Source: Armatimonadetes bacterium DC (GTDB lineage Bacteria > Armatimonadota > Fimbriimonadia > Fimbriimonadales > GBS-DC). From it: a stretch of 64,000 nucleotides of DNA. The notes below the pieces were generated by a model that worked only from the letters and a program-made list of their open reading frames with translations, ran no database searches and was not told where the DNA came from. Location of the stretch: the NCBI GenBank assembly GCA_001442985.1, contig LDYB01000020.1:1-64000 (forward strand), given 5' to 3'. This document shows, piece by piece, positions 35,045 to 44,545 of this stretch. Numbering within the stretch: position 1 is the stretch's first letter; each line of letters opens with the position of its first letter. The position numbers and the translations under genes are program-made.

Positions 35045-36822
35045 TGTTCACAAAGCGTACAGTGGGATGGATTCTGCTGGCTGTCTTGTGCTGTACAACG
35101 GCAACAGCGCAAACACGCCGAATTGAATCGGTCTCGATTCGCGGCTTGCGCAATGTTTCCGAAAACGCAGTGCTGACCGCGCTTCGACTCAAGCCGGGCG
35201 AAGTGTTCAGCGAGTCTTTGCTGGAATCGGATCGGAATGCGCTGATCGGGATGGGACTCTTCTCGGCGGTGCGCCCGCGCGTGGAACAGACCGAAACAGG
35301 CGTGCGCATCCAGTTCGAAGTGGTGGAAAACCCCCTCATCAAAGAGGTACAGTTTTTCGGCAACACCGTGTTTCGGAGCGAGCAATTGCTGGAGCTGATT
35401 CGCAATAAGCCTGGAATGGTGTTCAACACCAACTTTACTCGTATTGATGCAGAAGAAATCGTGCGCGCCTATGCGAAAGAGGGGTACGCTGCGCTGATCG
35501 AGGGAATCGTGCCCGATGAAGAGACAGGCACGGTGCGCGTGTATATCACCGAGTTGAAGGTCAACTCCATCCGGGTGGAAGGCAACACCAAGACCCAGCC
35601 GTATGTGATTCTGCGCGAGGTGCGTACCAAGCCGGGCGACCTGTATAACCTCAATCGCTGGCAGCGCGACCTGAATCGTATTCTCAACACGGGCTACTTT
35701 GAGACCGTGCAATACGAGGAGAACATCAGCGAGGGGGGCGCGACCGACCTCATTATTCGCGTCAAAGAGCAACCGACGGGACGCCTGAATGTGGGATTCG
35801 CAGTCGATTCGCGCCGCCGCCTGATTGGCTTGGCGGAGATTTACGAAACCAATTTCCGCGGGCGCGGGCAAACTGTCGGGCTGAACTTTCAAAGCACAGG
35901 CGGACGACGGGGCAATAGCATCGAGCTCCTGTTCAGCGAACCCTATCTCGATTCGCGAGGCACGCGCCTTTCCGTCTCGCTGTACGACAAACTGGTCTAC
36001 CGTTTCACCTCCAACTTCTTCGGGGGCGCGATTGACCCGAATCTGGAACAGCAGTACGACGAGCGCCGTCGCGGCGTCTCGCTCAGTCTGGGGCGCCCGC
36101 TGAACGACTTCTTCTCCGCCACGATCGGCGTGCGCACCGAAGATGTGAACACCAACCGGGTCGCGACCTCCACCAGCGGCGGCTTCATCCGCCAGGACGG
36201 CTCGATGTGGAGCCTGAGCCTGCGCGGTGTCTACAACACCCGCGATTTTGATTTGGATCCAGCCACAGGACAGTACCTCTCGCTTACGCTGGAGCCGGGG
36301 CAAACGAACATCCGCTCGGTGGAACAGCAGTTTCTGGACGCGGGCGTGGTGCGGCTGGGGCGCTCCAACTTCCTGCGAATCGGGCTGGACTACCGCTTCT
36401 ACTACTCGCCCCAGGGTGCGCGCCGACAGCCTGACGACCGCCGTCAGGTGCTGGCTGTACGCTTCTACTACGGCACTATTTCTGGCAACATCCCGTTCTT
36501 TGAGCAGTTCTTTATCGGTGGCGCCGAAACCCTGCGTGGCTATCCCGAAGACCGCTTCTGGGGGCGCAACGCCGCGCTGCTGAGCTTCGAGTGGCGCCAG
36601 CCCATCGAAAAGTCCTTCACAGGCGTGCTGTTCGTCGATATCGGGCACGCATGGGGCGGATACCCCACCGTGAACCAGTTCACGCAGTCGGGCAGCTTCA
36701 AACCGCAGGTGGGCTTTGGCTTCGGCATTCGCGTGCGCACCCCCATCGGTCCGCTCCGCGTGGATTACGGCATCGGGCGCGACGGCGGACGCACGCATTT
36801 CAGCATCGGACAGCAGTTCTGA
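35044..36822 (+). CDS. bamA: BamA/Omp85 outer-membrane assembly protein
   Basis: 592 residues from ATG 35044, preceded by AGGAGGAGG. Signal peptide, then about three or four POTRA domains (VSIRGLRNVSENAVLTALRL; KEVQFFGNTVF; VNSIRVEGNTKTQPYVIL) and the Omp85 barrel with the conserved loop GGAETLRGYPEDRFWGRN. It folds beta-barrels into the outer membrane, which shows a diderm envelope. Shorter than proteobacterial BamA because of fewer POTRAs. Translationally coupled to the ECF sigma gene. Confidence 0.93.
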   Translation: MFTKRTVGWILLAVLCCTTATAQTRRIESVSIRGLRNVSENAVLTALRLKPGEVFSESLLESDRNALIGMGLFSAVRPRVEQTETGVRIQFEVVENPLIKEVQFFGNTVFRSEQLLELIRNKPGMVFNTNFTRIDAEEIVRAYAKEGYAALIEGIVPDEETGTVRVYITELKVNSIRVEGNTKTQPYVILREVRTKPGDLYNLNRWQRDLNRILNTGYFETVQYEENISEGGATDLIIRVKEQPTGRLNVGFAVDSRRRLIGLAEIYETNFRGRGQTVGLNFQSTGGRRGNSIELLFSEPYLDSRGTRLSVSLYDKLVYRFTSNFFGGAIDPNLEQQYDERRRGVSLSLGRPLNDFFSATIGVRTEDVNTNRVATSTSGGFIRQDGSMWSLSLRGVYNTRDFDLDPATGQYLSLTLEPGQTNIRSVEQQFLDAGVVRLGRSNFLRIGLDYRFYYSPQGARRQPDDRRQVLAVRFYYGTISGNIPFFEQFFIGGAETLRGYPEDRFWGRNAALLSFEWRQPIEKSFTGVLFVDIGHAWGGYPTVNQFTQSGSFKPQVGFGFGIRVRTPIGPLRVDYGIGRDGGRTHFSIGQQF

Positions 36823-36849
36823 AATGGAACTTTCTGCGTACCAAGCAGG

Positions 36850-36855
36850 TATACT
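36850..36855 (+). promoter_or_regulatory. -10 box TATACT of the ompH-like gene
   Basis: TATACT 24 nt before the ATG at 36880, placing the transcript start near the GGAGG ribosome site (36867-36871). Confidence 0.5.
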
Positions 36856-36879
36856 TCGAAGGACATGGAGGTCAAAACG

Positions 36880-37500
36880 ATGAGAACATGGATGCTTTTG
36901 ACGCTAAGTATCGCCAGTCTGACGCTGGCAGCCGCCCAGAACTTCGGCGTCATCGACGAGCGCCGGATTCTGGAAGAGTCCAACTATGTGAAAGCCATCA
37001 ACCAGCAACTTCAGGCGGTTCAGGCGCGCTTCGTTCAGGCATTACAGGCGCTTCAGGAAAGCCCTGTTTTGAACACGGAAGAGCGCGATACCCTGTTTAA
37101 TCTCCTGCTGAAAGAAAACCCGACCGAGGCGGAGCGCCAGCAGGTACAGCAACTGATTAACACGGCGCGCCAGCGCGCGGCGGAACTGGCAACCCTGCGC
37201 CAGAAGAGCGAGCTGAGCGAAACCGAAAAAACTGCTCTGGAACGCTTTACCCAGATGGAGCGTGAAGGACGCGAAAACCTGCAGGTGCGTGCCCAACAGC
37301 TCGAGCAACAGCTCCAGCAACAGGTTCAGCAACAGCGCGAGGCGACCGAGAAGCGCATCCGTGAAATCGTCGCTCAGATTGCTAAAGAAAAGAAACTGGT
37401 GATGGTCTTTTCCAGTGATGTGGTCTACTACGCCGAGAATGACATTACCAGCGAGGTGATTAAGCGATTAGACGCGCAGCAGCCCAATCAGCGGCGCTGA
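36880..37500 (+). CDS. OmpH/Skp-like periplasmic chaperone
   Basis: 206 residues from ATG 36880 (GGAGG 8 nt upstream). Signal peptide MRTWMLLTLSIASLTLAAA, then NFGVIDERRIL and a long Gln/Glu-rich coiled coil, ending with VMVFSSDVVYYAENDITSEV, the usual Skp C-terminal strand. Skp holds unfolded outer-membrane proteins in the periplasm for BamA. Its place next to bamA supports this. Confidence 0.88.
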   Translation: MRTWMLLTLSIASLTLAAAQNFGVIDERRILEESNYVKAINQQLQAVQARFVQALQALQESPVLNTEERDTLFNLLLKENPTEAERQQVQQLINTARQRAAELATLRQKSELSETEKTALERFTQMEREGRENLQVRAQQLEQQLQQQVQQQREATEKRIREIVAQIAKEKKLVMVFSSDVVYYAENDITSEVIKRLDAQQPNQRR

Positions 37501-37501
37501 G

Positions 37502-38468
37502 ATGCTTCTCAAGGGGGAACGCGAGAACCGCTCGCGTCCCCTCCCACCTCACCCTGCTCTGCACTCTACTGGCTTCCGCTCTGTGGCTGGGGGGATGTGG
37601 CTCGCAACCAGAGCCGGTGCAGGTTCGCCTGCCAGACTCTCAAGCGCCCTCCGTTGCTCCGTTTCCTGCTCTCCCTTCTCTGTCGGAAGCGTTGCCGCGC
37701 ACGGGAGCGATTCTTGAATCGCTGGAGACGCCTCCCTTGCCCGAATCGGTGCGCCAGCGCAGACAGATTGCCATAGAAAGCATTCTGCAACAACGCGCGG
37801 CAGTCCGCGAGCAGCTGCTGGCAACCCGACTCGAAATCCTGCCCCAGATGGAAGCACGCTGGCGTGCAGAAATCGAGTCGGAATACGACCTCGCCGCGCT
37901 CTACCGCGAATGGGACGAGGCATGGTTTCAGGCGTTTCAGGCGTATGGACGGGAGCGGTTCCTGCCCCTGTTTGAAACCCTCTATTTTGCGCCCGATTCG
38001 CCTCGCTATCAGCAAGCCAAGCAGCGGCTGGCGCAACTCGACCAGCAGTTTGCCCAGCAGGAGCAGGCGCTTCAGGGGGCGTTTCAGGAGCGTCTCCAGC
38101 GAATTGAGCAGGAGATAGCAGTCCGCCTGCGGGCGAAACGGCGCGAGTTCGAGCGCCAGATGGAGCAGGAGGTAGACCAGATACTCGCCAGCCAGCCCGA
38201 TTTACGCGAGCTTTACCTGCCTGTGCTGGAGCCGCTATCGCCTGCAAGCGCGGTGAAGGTTCAGATTCCACCCCTTCAATTGCAGGTTTCAGGCGAAAAC
38301 CTGAACTCTGTGTTCGCCGAGCGACAGGCGCGGGCACAGCGTATGCGTGCTGAGCTCCTCCAGCGGCTGGCGCAGGAATGGGCAGAAGGCAAAGGGTATC
38401 GCCTCTCTCATTCGCCCACCGCCCGCGATGCAACGGCGGAGCTGGAGCGCTATCTCTCTATAAGGTAG
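37502..38468 (+). CDS. Coiled-coil lipoprotein with an apparent frameshift at a G5 tract
   Basis: The main frame is clear from about 37518 to 38468 and encodes the lipoprotein signal TLLCTLLASALWLGGC then GSQPEPVQ. It has no ATG, GTG or TTG in a suitable place. The ATG at 37502, 1 nt after the ompH stop, is in another frame and enters the main frame only if one G of GGGGG (37513-37517) is skipped, giving MLLKGNARTARVPSHL followed by the signal. Mature part: about 280 residues of charged coiled coil, like the neighbouring OmpH-like chaperone. It may assist outer-membrane assembly. Its end overlaps the convergent GH2 gene by 19 nt. Confidence 0.7.
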
Positions 38469-41068
38469 TGCAGGAGCGCGTAAAGCCAGTACTGCCCCGC
38501 GGGATGATAGCGAAGCGTTCGGGGCGTATCGCCGTGTTCCCCTGTGAAGTGGAGCGTCGTGAAGAGCGCCTTCCCCTCCCCTACTGCTTCTTCGTGCAGG
38601 TAGGCGTGGCAGTAACCTGTGCGTGTATCGACCCGCTGCCAGAGGGGGGTATATTGCTCGGCGGAAGGCAGACATGCCTGAGGCAGAAGGGCGTAATCGG
38701 TGCTGAAAGCGAAAAGTCGCTCGTTCAGATGTTGGGGCATCCAGCCGAGCCGTTCCCAGACAGGGTGCGGCAAAAACCGATGGGTCGCCTCGCGCCAGAA
38801 GGGCATCGCCTGCGTGTGGCTTTTCAGCGGGGGCAACAGCACAAGGCATCGTCCGCCCTGTGCCACCCAATCGTCCAGCCAATCGGGGAGCGCGGTGGCA
38901 AGCAGCACAGACTCCCTCTCTGGGGGCTGAGCGCAACGCCGAAAGACTTCTGTGGGTAGCTCCCATTCCTCAAAGCAAAAGGCTGGCTCGTAGAGGGCAA
39001 CCTGTCCCAGCGTTTCCCACTGCGGGCGCGGATAGATGCCCCACCGCCAGCGGTTTCGGGCAATCACCTCCCCTGCGCCTTCCACCTTCACCATAAAAAG
39101 CGCGTGCGTGAGGTTGGAAACCGGAGGTATTTCCACGCTGAGCTGGCACAAAAACAGAGGTGACTCGCCAGAGGGGGTCGGTATGAGAACTTCTCCGTGC
39201 CCCACCTGAGTCTCCCCCAGCCATAGCTCCCAGCACACTTTAAGTTGCGATGGCAGCGGCTTGCCGAAGTGAGAGAGTAAGATGCGGGGGTAAAGCGTCT
39301 GCCCGCCGAAGTGATTATAGGGGTCGGGGTTCGCGGGGCGGTCGCCCCCTGCTTGCCACACGCGACGCCGCGCCCAGTCTATCAGCACCACCGTGTCGGC
39401 GTTGAAGTCGCGATACGCCTCTAAAGGCACTTTCGGCTCGCCCCGTTCGTCCAGCAAGCCCGCTGTGGCAATCGGGGTGTCTTTCAGCCCTGTAACCACA
39501 TAGCCCGAAGTGCCCCGCAGCGAGCGCATCGTTTCCAGCACGATTTTGTGGTAAGCCACCATCTCCCTGCGTGAGTTTTCCACCAGTGTCGGCAGGGCGT
39601 CCCACAGCCCCTGTGCTTTCAGGCGGTCTTCCACATAGGGGGTCTCATAAAACCAGCGCACGCCCTGGGGGTTCTCCTGTGGGTCTTGCGAGAGCCACCA
39701 GAGATGCTTGGGTGCAACTTTCTGGCGTAAACTTATAAAGTCGCGCATCGTGTCGTGGTCGGCAAACTCACCCTGAAGCCACGGCTGGGGCGGGCGCGGC
39801 GCTTCCAGAAACGCGCGGAAAGTGGTGCGGGCGTAGTGTGCGTCGCCATAAAGATGATAGTCCGCGAAGTCCGCATACTCCTGAAGCGAACCGCCGTAGC
39901 ACTCGCCACCGCCGCTGTTGTCGCGCACTAAGGGGCTACCCGTGAGTGCCTTGACGCGCTCATATAGCACGCGCAATCCCTCGGCGGGGAATCGTGCGGA
40001 AAGCTCACACCCCAGTGTCCATAGCACGATGCAGGGATGATTTCGCACCTGACGCACGATGGCTTCGTATTCGGCAACCACCTCCTCCAGTCGTTCGGGC
40101 GGAATCTGCGGGAGCCACAGGGGCAGCTCCAGCCAGACGGCGACCCCCCTCAAGTCGCAATAGGCGAGGTACCAGTCAGGAGGAACCCACAGGCACGCCT
40201 TGAGCATGTTGAAACCTGCCTCTTTGAGAGTTAGCAGCTCCTTGTGTGCCTGCTCGCGGGATGGGTTCGGCGCGTGGGTGTCCAGATACCACCCCCAGTG
40301 GAGCAGTCCGCGCGGGTAAAACGGAGTCCCGTTCAGATAAATCTGGCTCCCCTGCACCTCCACCGTGCGCAAGCCAAAAAGCAGGTCTACATAATGCGAA
40401 TTCTCCCCGACCTCCACGCGACACCAGTAAAGATTGGGCGTCTCTGGCGACCATGCCCGAGGCTCAGGAAGCATAATTGTATGCGCAAACGCGCCCCGCG
40501 CTTTCAGTTCTGCACGATAGGGATTATCCCATCTTCCTTTCAGGGGATATATGTTTAGGGTGAGCGGCACGCGGCGCTTGCTCACCACAGAGCCAGAGAT
40601 GTGAACCGTGCCGTCCGCCTCACCGTGTATCCACAGGTCGCTGAGCCACGCCTCACCTGTATCGAAAAACCGCACAGGCTGCCACAGCCCTCCGAACGGC
40701 GAGGACACATACGGGAGAAACCCGCTCAGCACTTCGGGGACGGGGAATCGCGCGCCGCCGTTTTTCGTGATATGCACGGTCAGGTAGTTCTTGCCACGAC
40801 GCAGGGCGCGTGTGATATTGATGGTGAAGCCATCCCAGATTCCCCGATGGGTTCCCAGCGGCTTGCCGTTCAGCTCGACGACAGCCTCATAACTTGCGCC
40901 ATCGAATCGGAGCCAGTAGCGCCGCCCACGCTGGGGATACCACTCGAACTTCAGGGTATGGGTGTGGGGTCCTTCAAAGTCGCGGGGCATGCCCGTGTCT
41001 TCCCACACCTGCGGGTCGGTTAGCGTAAGTGCGTTTAAAGGGCAGAGCGGAGGGGGAGCGGTGGACAT
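38450..41068 (-). CDS. Glycoside hydrolase family 2 protein
   Basis: 872 residues with a GGAGG ribosome site. A sugar-binding jelly roll (about 30-150), an Ig-like domain (about 150-250) and a TIM barrel follow. The acid/base Glu is in LGCELSARF (about 355) and the nucleophile Glu in LQGEFADHD (about 434), with GFNMLKACLWVPP between domains. GH2 covers beta-galactosidase, beta-mannosidase and beta-glucuronidase; which applies is unclear. No signal peptide. It follows the ABC ATPase gene by 12 nt. Confidence 0.88.
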   Translation of the reverse strand: MSTAPPPLCPLNALTLTDPQVWEDTGMPRDFEGPHTHTLKFEWYPQRGRRYWLRFDGASYEAVVELNGKPLGTHRGIWDGFTINITRALRRGKNYLTVHITKNGGARFPVPEVLSGFLPYVSSPFGGLWQPVRFFDTGEAWLSDLWIHGEADGTVHISGSVVSKRRVPLTLNIYPLKGRWDNPYRAELKARGAFAHTIMLPEPRAWSPETPNLYWCRVEVGENSHYVDLLFGLRTVEVQGSQIYLNGTPFYPRGLLHWGWYLDTHAPNPSREQAHKELLTLKEAGFNMLKACLWVPPDWYLAYCDLRGVAVWLELPLWLPQIPPERLEEVVAEYEAIVRQVRNHPCIVLWTLGCELSARFPAEGLRVLYERVKALTGSPLVRDNSGGGECYGGSLQEYADFADYHLYGDAHYARTTFRAFLEAPRPPQPWLQGEFADHDTMRDFISLRQKVAPKHLWWLSQDPQENPQGVRWFYETPYVEDRLKAQGLWDALPTLVENSRREMVAYHKIVLETMRSLRGTSGYVVTGLKDTPIATAGLLDERGEPKVPLEAYRDFNADTVVLIDWARRRVWQAGGDRPANPDPYNHFGGQTLYPRILLSHFGKPLPSQLKVCWELWLGETQVGHGEVLIPTPSGESPLFLCQLSVEIPPVSNLTHALFMVKVEGAGEVIARNRWRWGIYPRPQWETLGQVALYEPAFCFEEWELPTEVFRRCAQPPERESVLLATALPDWLDDWVAQGGRCLVLLPPLKSHTQAMPFWREATHRFLPHPVWERLGWMPQHLNERLFAFSTDYALLPQACLPSAEQYTPLWQRVDTRTGYCHAYLHEEAVGEGKALFTTLHFTGEHGDTPRTLRYHPAGQYWLYALLHYLIER

Positions 41069-41080
41069 CGCTCTGCCTCC

Positions 41081-41809
41081 TTAATCTAACACGGGGATTT
41101 TTTCCAGCTCTACAGCGGCTTCGCGCGGGTTGGGCACAGGCTCATCGGAGACAATCTTGCCGTCGCGGAAGCGCACGATGCGTTTTGCATGCTCGGCGAT
41201 ATCGGGCTCGTGGGTAACCAGCACAATGGTGCGCCCTTCGCGGTTCAGCTTCTGGAAGATTGCCATAATCTCCTCGCTGGAGCGCGAGTCGAGGTTTCCT
41301 GTCGGCTCGTCCGCCAGAATCAGCACGGGGTCTGTTACAATCGCGCGGGCAATTGCAACACGCTGCTGCTGTCCACCTGAGAGCTCGTTCGGGCGATGGT
41401 GCATGCGCTCGGCAAGCCCCACCATCTCCAGCGCGCGCTTGGCGCGTTCGGTGCGGTCGCGTACCCCTGCATATAGCAGGGGCAATTCCACATTGCGCAG
41501 CGCGCTCATGCGGGGCAGCAGGTTGAAGGTCTGGAACACAAACCCGATATAGCGGTTGCGGATGCGCGCCAGCTGGGCATCGCTCATCTGGCTAACAGGT
41601 TCACCGTTCAGGTAATACTCCCCGCTCGTGGGGCGATCCAGACAGCCAATCAGGTTCATGAAGGTGGACTTGCCCGAGCCAGAGGGTCCCATAATCGCCA
41701 CGAACTCGCCCGGCATCACGGTAAGGTCTACCCCACGCAACGCATGCACAATAACGCTCCCCATCCGATAGTCTTTCGTCAGATTGCGCACTTCAATAAC
41801 GGGTTTCAT
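41081..41809 (-). CDS. ABC transporter ATP-binding protein, MacB/LolD type
   Basis: 242 residues. Walker [10 protein letters not shown], signature [14 protein letters not shown], Walker [13 protein letters not shown] and H-loop VTHEPD. The sequence is of the MacB/LolD group, which powers lipoprotein release or antibiotic efflux with an FtsX-like permease. No permease gene is adjacent, so it serves one encoded elsewhere. TATACT is 9 nt before the ATG. Confidence 0.93.
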   Translation of the reverse strand: MKPVIEVRNLTKDYRMGSVIVHALRGVDLTVMPGEFVAIMGPSGSGKSTFMNLIGCLDRPTSGEYYLNGEPVSQMSDAQLARIRNRYIGFVFQTFNLLPRMSALRNVELPLLYAGVRDRTERAKRALEMVGLAERMHHRPNELSGGQQQRVAIARAIVTDPVLILADEPTGNLDSRSSEEIMAIFQKLNREGRTIVLVTHEPDIAEHAKRIVRFRDGKIVSDEPVPNPREAAVELEKIPVLD

Positions 41810-41818
41810 ATCGCCTGA

Positions 41819-41824
41819 AGTATA
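41819..41824 (-). promoter_or_regulatory. -10 box TATACT of the ABC ATPase-GH2 operon
   Basis: TATACT with 9 nt to the ATG at 41809; no ribosome site between. Confidence 0.6.
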
Positions 41825-41851
41825 CCCCAGCGCCCTCAGGTTTCGCGGCTC

Positions 41852-42463
41852 TCACCAGTCCTGTTCGTCTTCGTCCTCTTCTGCTTCCGATTCGAGAGTG
41901 AACTCTTGGCCGTACCCCAGCACGGTCTGACAGATTTCTATCGCGTCCGCCCAGTTCTCTCTTGTTCCATCGCTTTCGACGCTCATGTTTTCGCCAAGAT
42001 AGTGCTTCGCAATTACGAGGAAGACGCATACGGCGAGGTCATATGGCTTGAAAGCTGTTTTGCAGAAGTCCCAGGCAAGCGATTCTTCTGAGTCGTTGGC
42101 AATTCGGGGGAAGTAGAATGTTTCGTGGGAGCAGTCGCCGTCGCAGCGGCGTGTGGCAAGCAGAGCGCCAAAATCCGACCATTCCGCGATGGTTTCCACC
42201 TGAGGGTTCCCGTTCCAAACGCCTTTTGCTTCTTCGGTTGGCCATGCGACTCCCAGCTCCACTCTGGGATGTCCACAGTGTTCTACACCGTTGAATGCCA
42301 CTTCGTCGGTGGTTATGACGGGTTCGCCGCTGCCATCAGGTCCTGCGAGGGCAACTTCCGCTGCCTGAATCGCGGGCAGCGTCTTTCTGAAATCGGCAAC
42401 GATGCGATTAAAAATCGGTTGCGGAATCTCCTTAACCCGACTCCAGTAATGAGTGTAGCCCAT
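41852..42463 (-). CDS. Conserved hypothetical protein beginning MGYTHYW
   Basis: 203 residues from ATG 42463 with AGGAGG upstream; the longer frame is not protein-like. The start MGYTHYW and the paired motifs FNGVEHCGHPRVELG and CDGDCSHETFYFPR are a recurring pattern in uncharacterised proteins of bacteria, plasmids and phages. The Cys/His residues could bind a metal. The C-terminus is very acidic. No function can be given. Confidence 0.72.
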   Translation of the reverse strand: MGYTHYWSRVKEIPQPIFNRIVADFRKTLPAIQAAEVALAGPDGSGEPVITTDEVAFNGVEHCGHPRVELGVAWPTEEAKGVWNGNPQVETIAEWSDFGALLATRRCDGDCSHETFYFPRIANDSEESLAWDFCKTAFKPYDLAVCVFLVIAKHYLGENMSVESDGTRENWADAIEICQTVLGYGQEFTLESEAEEDEDEQDW

Positions 42464-42553
42464 CTCTGTTTTCCTCCTTGCGGGAATTGACAGGTCAACC
42501 GTGCGGTCTGCACGCTCTCTCCATTTTACCGTATGGCTTCTGGCGGTCTGGAG

Positions 42554-42559
42554 TATACT
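42554..42559 (+). promoter_or_regulatory. -10 box TATACT of the small Cys-His protein gene
   Basis: TATACT with 8 nt to the ATG at 42568 and no ribosome site, a leaderless arrangement. Confidence 0.55.
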
Positions 42560-42567
42560 CTCGGGTG

Positions 42568-42819
42568 ATGGGCAGGGAGACGCTGCGTCGGCTTGCGGCT
42601 GGGCTGGCAATCCTCTGGCAGCTGACGATTTTGTCAGCCGAGTTGTTGCACGCCCAGATTGGGGACTCAAACCTCGCGGCGCAACGGCAGTGCCCCGTAT
42701 GTCTGTTTCACAAGACCCATGGGCATGTGCCCCAGCCTGAGCTGGTTCTACAGCCTGTGCTGAAGGTGATTCTGGTGGAGATTCTGCCTTTACCAGTCTC
42801 CCCCCTTGTCTTCCCTTAA
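42568..42819 (+). CDS. Small exported Cys-His protein
   Basis: 83 residues. An N-terminal hydrophobic helix (about 9-27), then CPVCLFHKTHGH, which could bind a metal such as copper or haem, and a hydrophobic C-terminus. Possibly a small periplasmic or membrane metal-binding protein; no family is recognised. The start is set by the -10 box 8 nt upstream. Confidence 0.55.
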   Translation: MGRETLRRLAAGLAILWQLTILSAELLHAQIGDSNLAAQRQCPVCLFHKTHGHVPQPELVLQPVLKVILVEILPLPVSPLVFP

Positions 42820-42943
42820 AGGGGTAGGTTTCTTCGGGGGTAGCCCGACACACAAAAAAAGAGAGCCGCCGACCGAGGCGTTTTTCAGGGTTTTTGGTGG
42901 TGTTGGGGAGGCTGGTTTGTGCCCCTGCAAAAAACCTACCCCT
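42820..42943. repeat. 124-nt inverted-repeat element
   Basis: AGGGGTAGGTTT (42820-42831) and AAACCTACCCCT (42932-42943) are exact 12-bp inverted ends. Inside, GGGG...GCCCC and AGCC/GGCT can extend the stem. It starts right after the stop of the small Cys-His gene and may be its terminator or a MITE-like element. Confidence 0.55.
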
Positions 42944-42959
42944 ATAAGACCTGAAGGAG

Positions 42960-43040
42960 GGGGGCATCGTGGGTTCCATCGGGCATCTTTGCGACAGAGC
43001 GGCTTTAGCCGTCGCTCTTTCGGGGGCATCGTGGGTTCCA
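42960..43040. repeat. Pair of 19-nt direct repeats around a hairpin
   Basis: GGGGGCATCGTGGGTTCCA occurs at 42960-42978 and 43022-43040. Between them lies GAGCGGCTTTAGCCGTCGCTC, an imperfect hairpin. No gene is evident from 42820 to 43089. Confidence 0.55.
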
Positions 43041-43089
43041 GTCGGTAGCGTGGTTGGCTGGTATTCGTCGAATGATACCTTTTCGCAGC

Positions 43090-44496
43090 TTACCGTCCCC
43101 GCAACTGTCTCTCTATCGCCTCTATCTGACGGTCAAGGTCTCTTTGCACCAGCGAAGTCCACACACGCACCAGCAACACGCGCACAACCTCGTCCTTCTC
43201 ACGCTCCGAACGCTCACGCATCTCCGACGCATAACTCAACAGCCACTCCCACGAAGCCGGCTCCTTGAAGTATAAAGGATGAAGTGCCTCCTCTAACAGC
43301 CACGCTGCACTCCGCCGCACCTCCGTCGCCCGATCCGCCTCCAGAAACCGCTCCACCACCCGAACCCAGGACTCTACCACCTCCGCAGGATCGTATCCGT
43401 ACAGATCGTCATAGACCCCTACTATCCTGAGCCCAAACGCCTGCAAAAGCGGCTCCGACAACCCCTGCAGGTAGGTCAAGAACTCTATCGTGCGCTCCGT
43501 GCGCACACGACTCCGCGCCACATGATACTCCAACTCAGGATACAGCGCCTTCAACCGCTGAGAAAACTTCTCACTCTCCTCCTCCTCAAAGCGAAGATAC
43601 GCAAGGTACAAATAAAGCACAGCCCGCTGGCGCTGCCACAGAGGCAGGCTTCTGTCTTCCACCCGCTGCTTCGCCCACTGCAAACGCTGCGCATAGTCGG
43701 TCAAACGATAGTAGGCGCTCTCTTCGTCCAGCACACGCAACAACTCGGCAGACGGCTCCTCTATCCGCATCGCTGGAGACCAGGGCATTCTGAGAACCGT
43801 TGCTTCATTTCCTATTGAGGAAGACTCTGGTGCGATGTTATAGACTGATCTGCCACGGATGCTAAACCAACAATCGCCCCATCCAATCACCAGCCAGAGT
43901 TTGTCCAAAGAGGGATTGTCCCAGAAAGCCCCCCACTCAGGGCTGTTCGGCAACGCCCTGATCCTCGGAAAGCCCAGCCTAATGAGATACTCTTTCCCCG
44001 TCTCCCAGATGAGCGGGGCAGGCACTTCGTATCCCTGCTCGTCCTTCTTGCAGCCAATCCAGAGCAACGAGAGGGTCATCCCCGCTCGCAAAGGAAACTC
44101 GATGTGGTTCATACGCAGTCGGCTCGCCCAGGTCTTGACCACTCGCGCTTGCAACTCGTAGTAAGGAAACCCCTGAGGCGAGTCGGGGTAGTAACGCATC
44201 ACCTCTGCGTCCACGCGCCGAATGCTTTCGATGCGCACCAGCAGCATTTCACGGGCGACGCTGGGCTGGGGCAGGTCGGATTGAATGAGCGGTTGTTCGC
44301 GCCACTGCTCTACGGCTTTCCACCGGTATGTCCAGAGGAACATCAGCTGGTTGCTTTGTTCTTTGAGTTGCGCTTTGCGCTGTTCGAGTTGTTCCCGGCT
44401 CAGCCCTGCGAGCGTCTCTTCGGGTTGCCCCCACGCCACGAGCCAGAGGCAACCGAGAAGTCCGATGCTGATGCGCAAATTCATTCCACCTTGCAT
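43090..44496 (-). CDS. Secreted protein, paralogue of the next gene upstream
   Basis: 468 residues with a signal peptide (MNLRISIGLLGCLWLVAWGQ from the second Met). It shares a whole-length pattern with its upstream neighbour: RRVDAEVMRYYP, LSLLWIGCKK, AELLRVLDEESAYYRL, WAKQRVEDRSLPLWQRQRA, GLSEPLLQAFGLR, and a C-terminal DRQIEAIERQL. The helical second half suggests a solenoid. No known family. The first start codon lacks a ribosome site, so the exact start is uncertain. Confidence 0.7.
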   Translation of the reverse strand: MQGGMNLRISIGLLGCLWLVAWGQPEETLAGLSREQLEQRKAQLKEQSNQLMFLWTYRWKAVEQWREQPLIQSDLPQPSVAREMLLVRIESIRRVDAEVMRYYPDSPQGFPYYELQARVVKTWASRLRMNHIEFPLRAGMTLSLLWIGCKKDEQGYEVPAPLIWETGKEYLIRLGFPRIRALPNSPEWGAFWDNPSLDKLWLVIGWGDCWFSIRGRSVYNIAPESSSIGNEATVLRMPWSPAMRIEEPSAELLRVLDEESAYYRLTDYAQRLQWAKQRVEDRSLPLWQRQRAVLYLYLAYLRFEEEESEKFSQRLKALYPELEYHVARSRVRTERTIEFLTYLQGLSEPLLQAFGLRIVGVYDDLYGYDPAEVVESWVRVVERFLEADRATEVRRSAAWLLEEALHPLYFKEPASWEWLLSYASEMRERSEREKDEVVRVLLVRVWTSLVQRDLDRQIEAIERQLRGR

Positions 44497-44545
44497 TGCC
44501 GTTAATTAGTTTAGCAGATGACGAAATCTCACGCTCTGCCTTCAA

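Noticed and set aside
35026-36798. 590-codon open frame opposite bamA
   Set aside because: Long antisense frames are expected in GC-rich coding DNA. The bamA frame has clear POTRA and barrel motifs, while the reverse translation is His/Arg/Ala-rich and lacks any domain.
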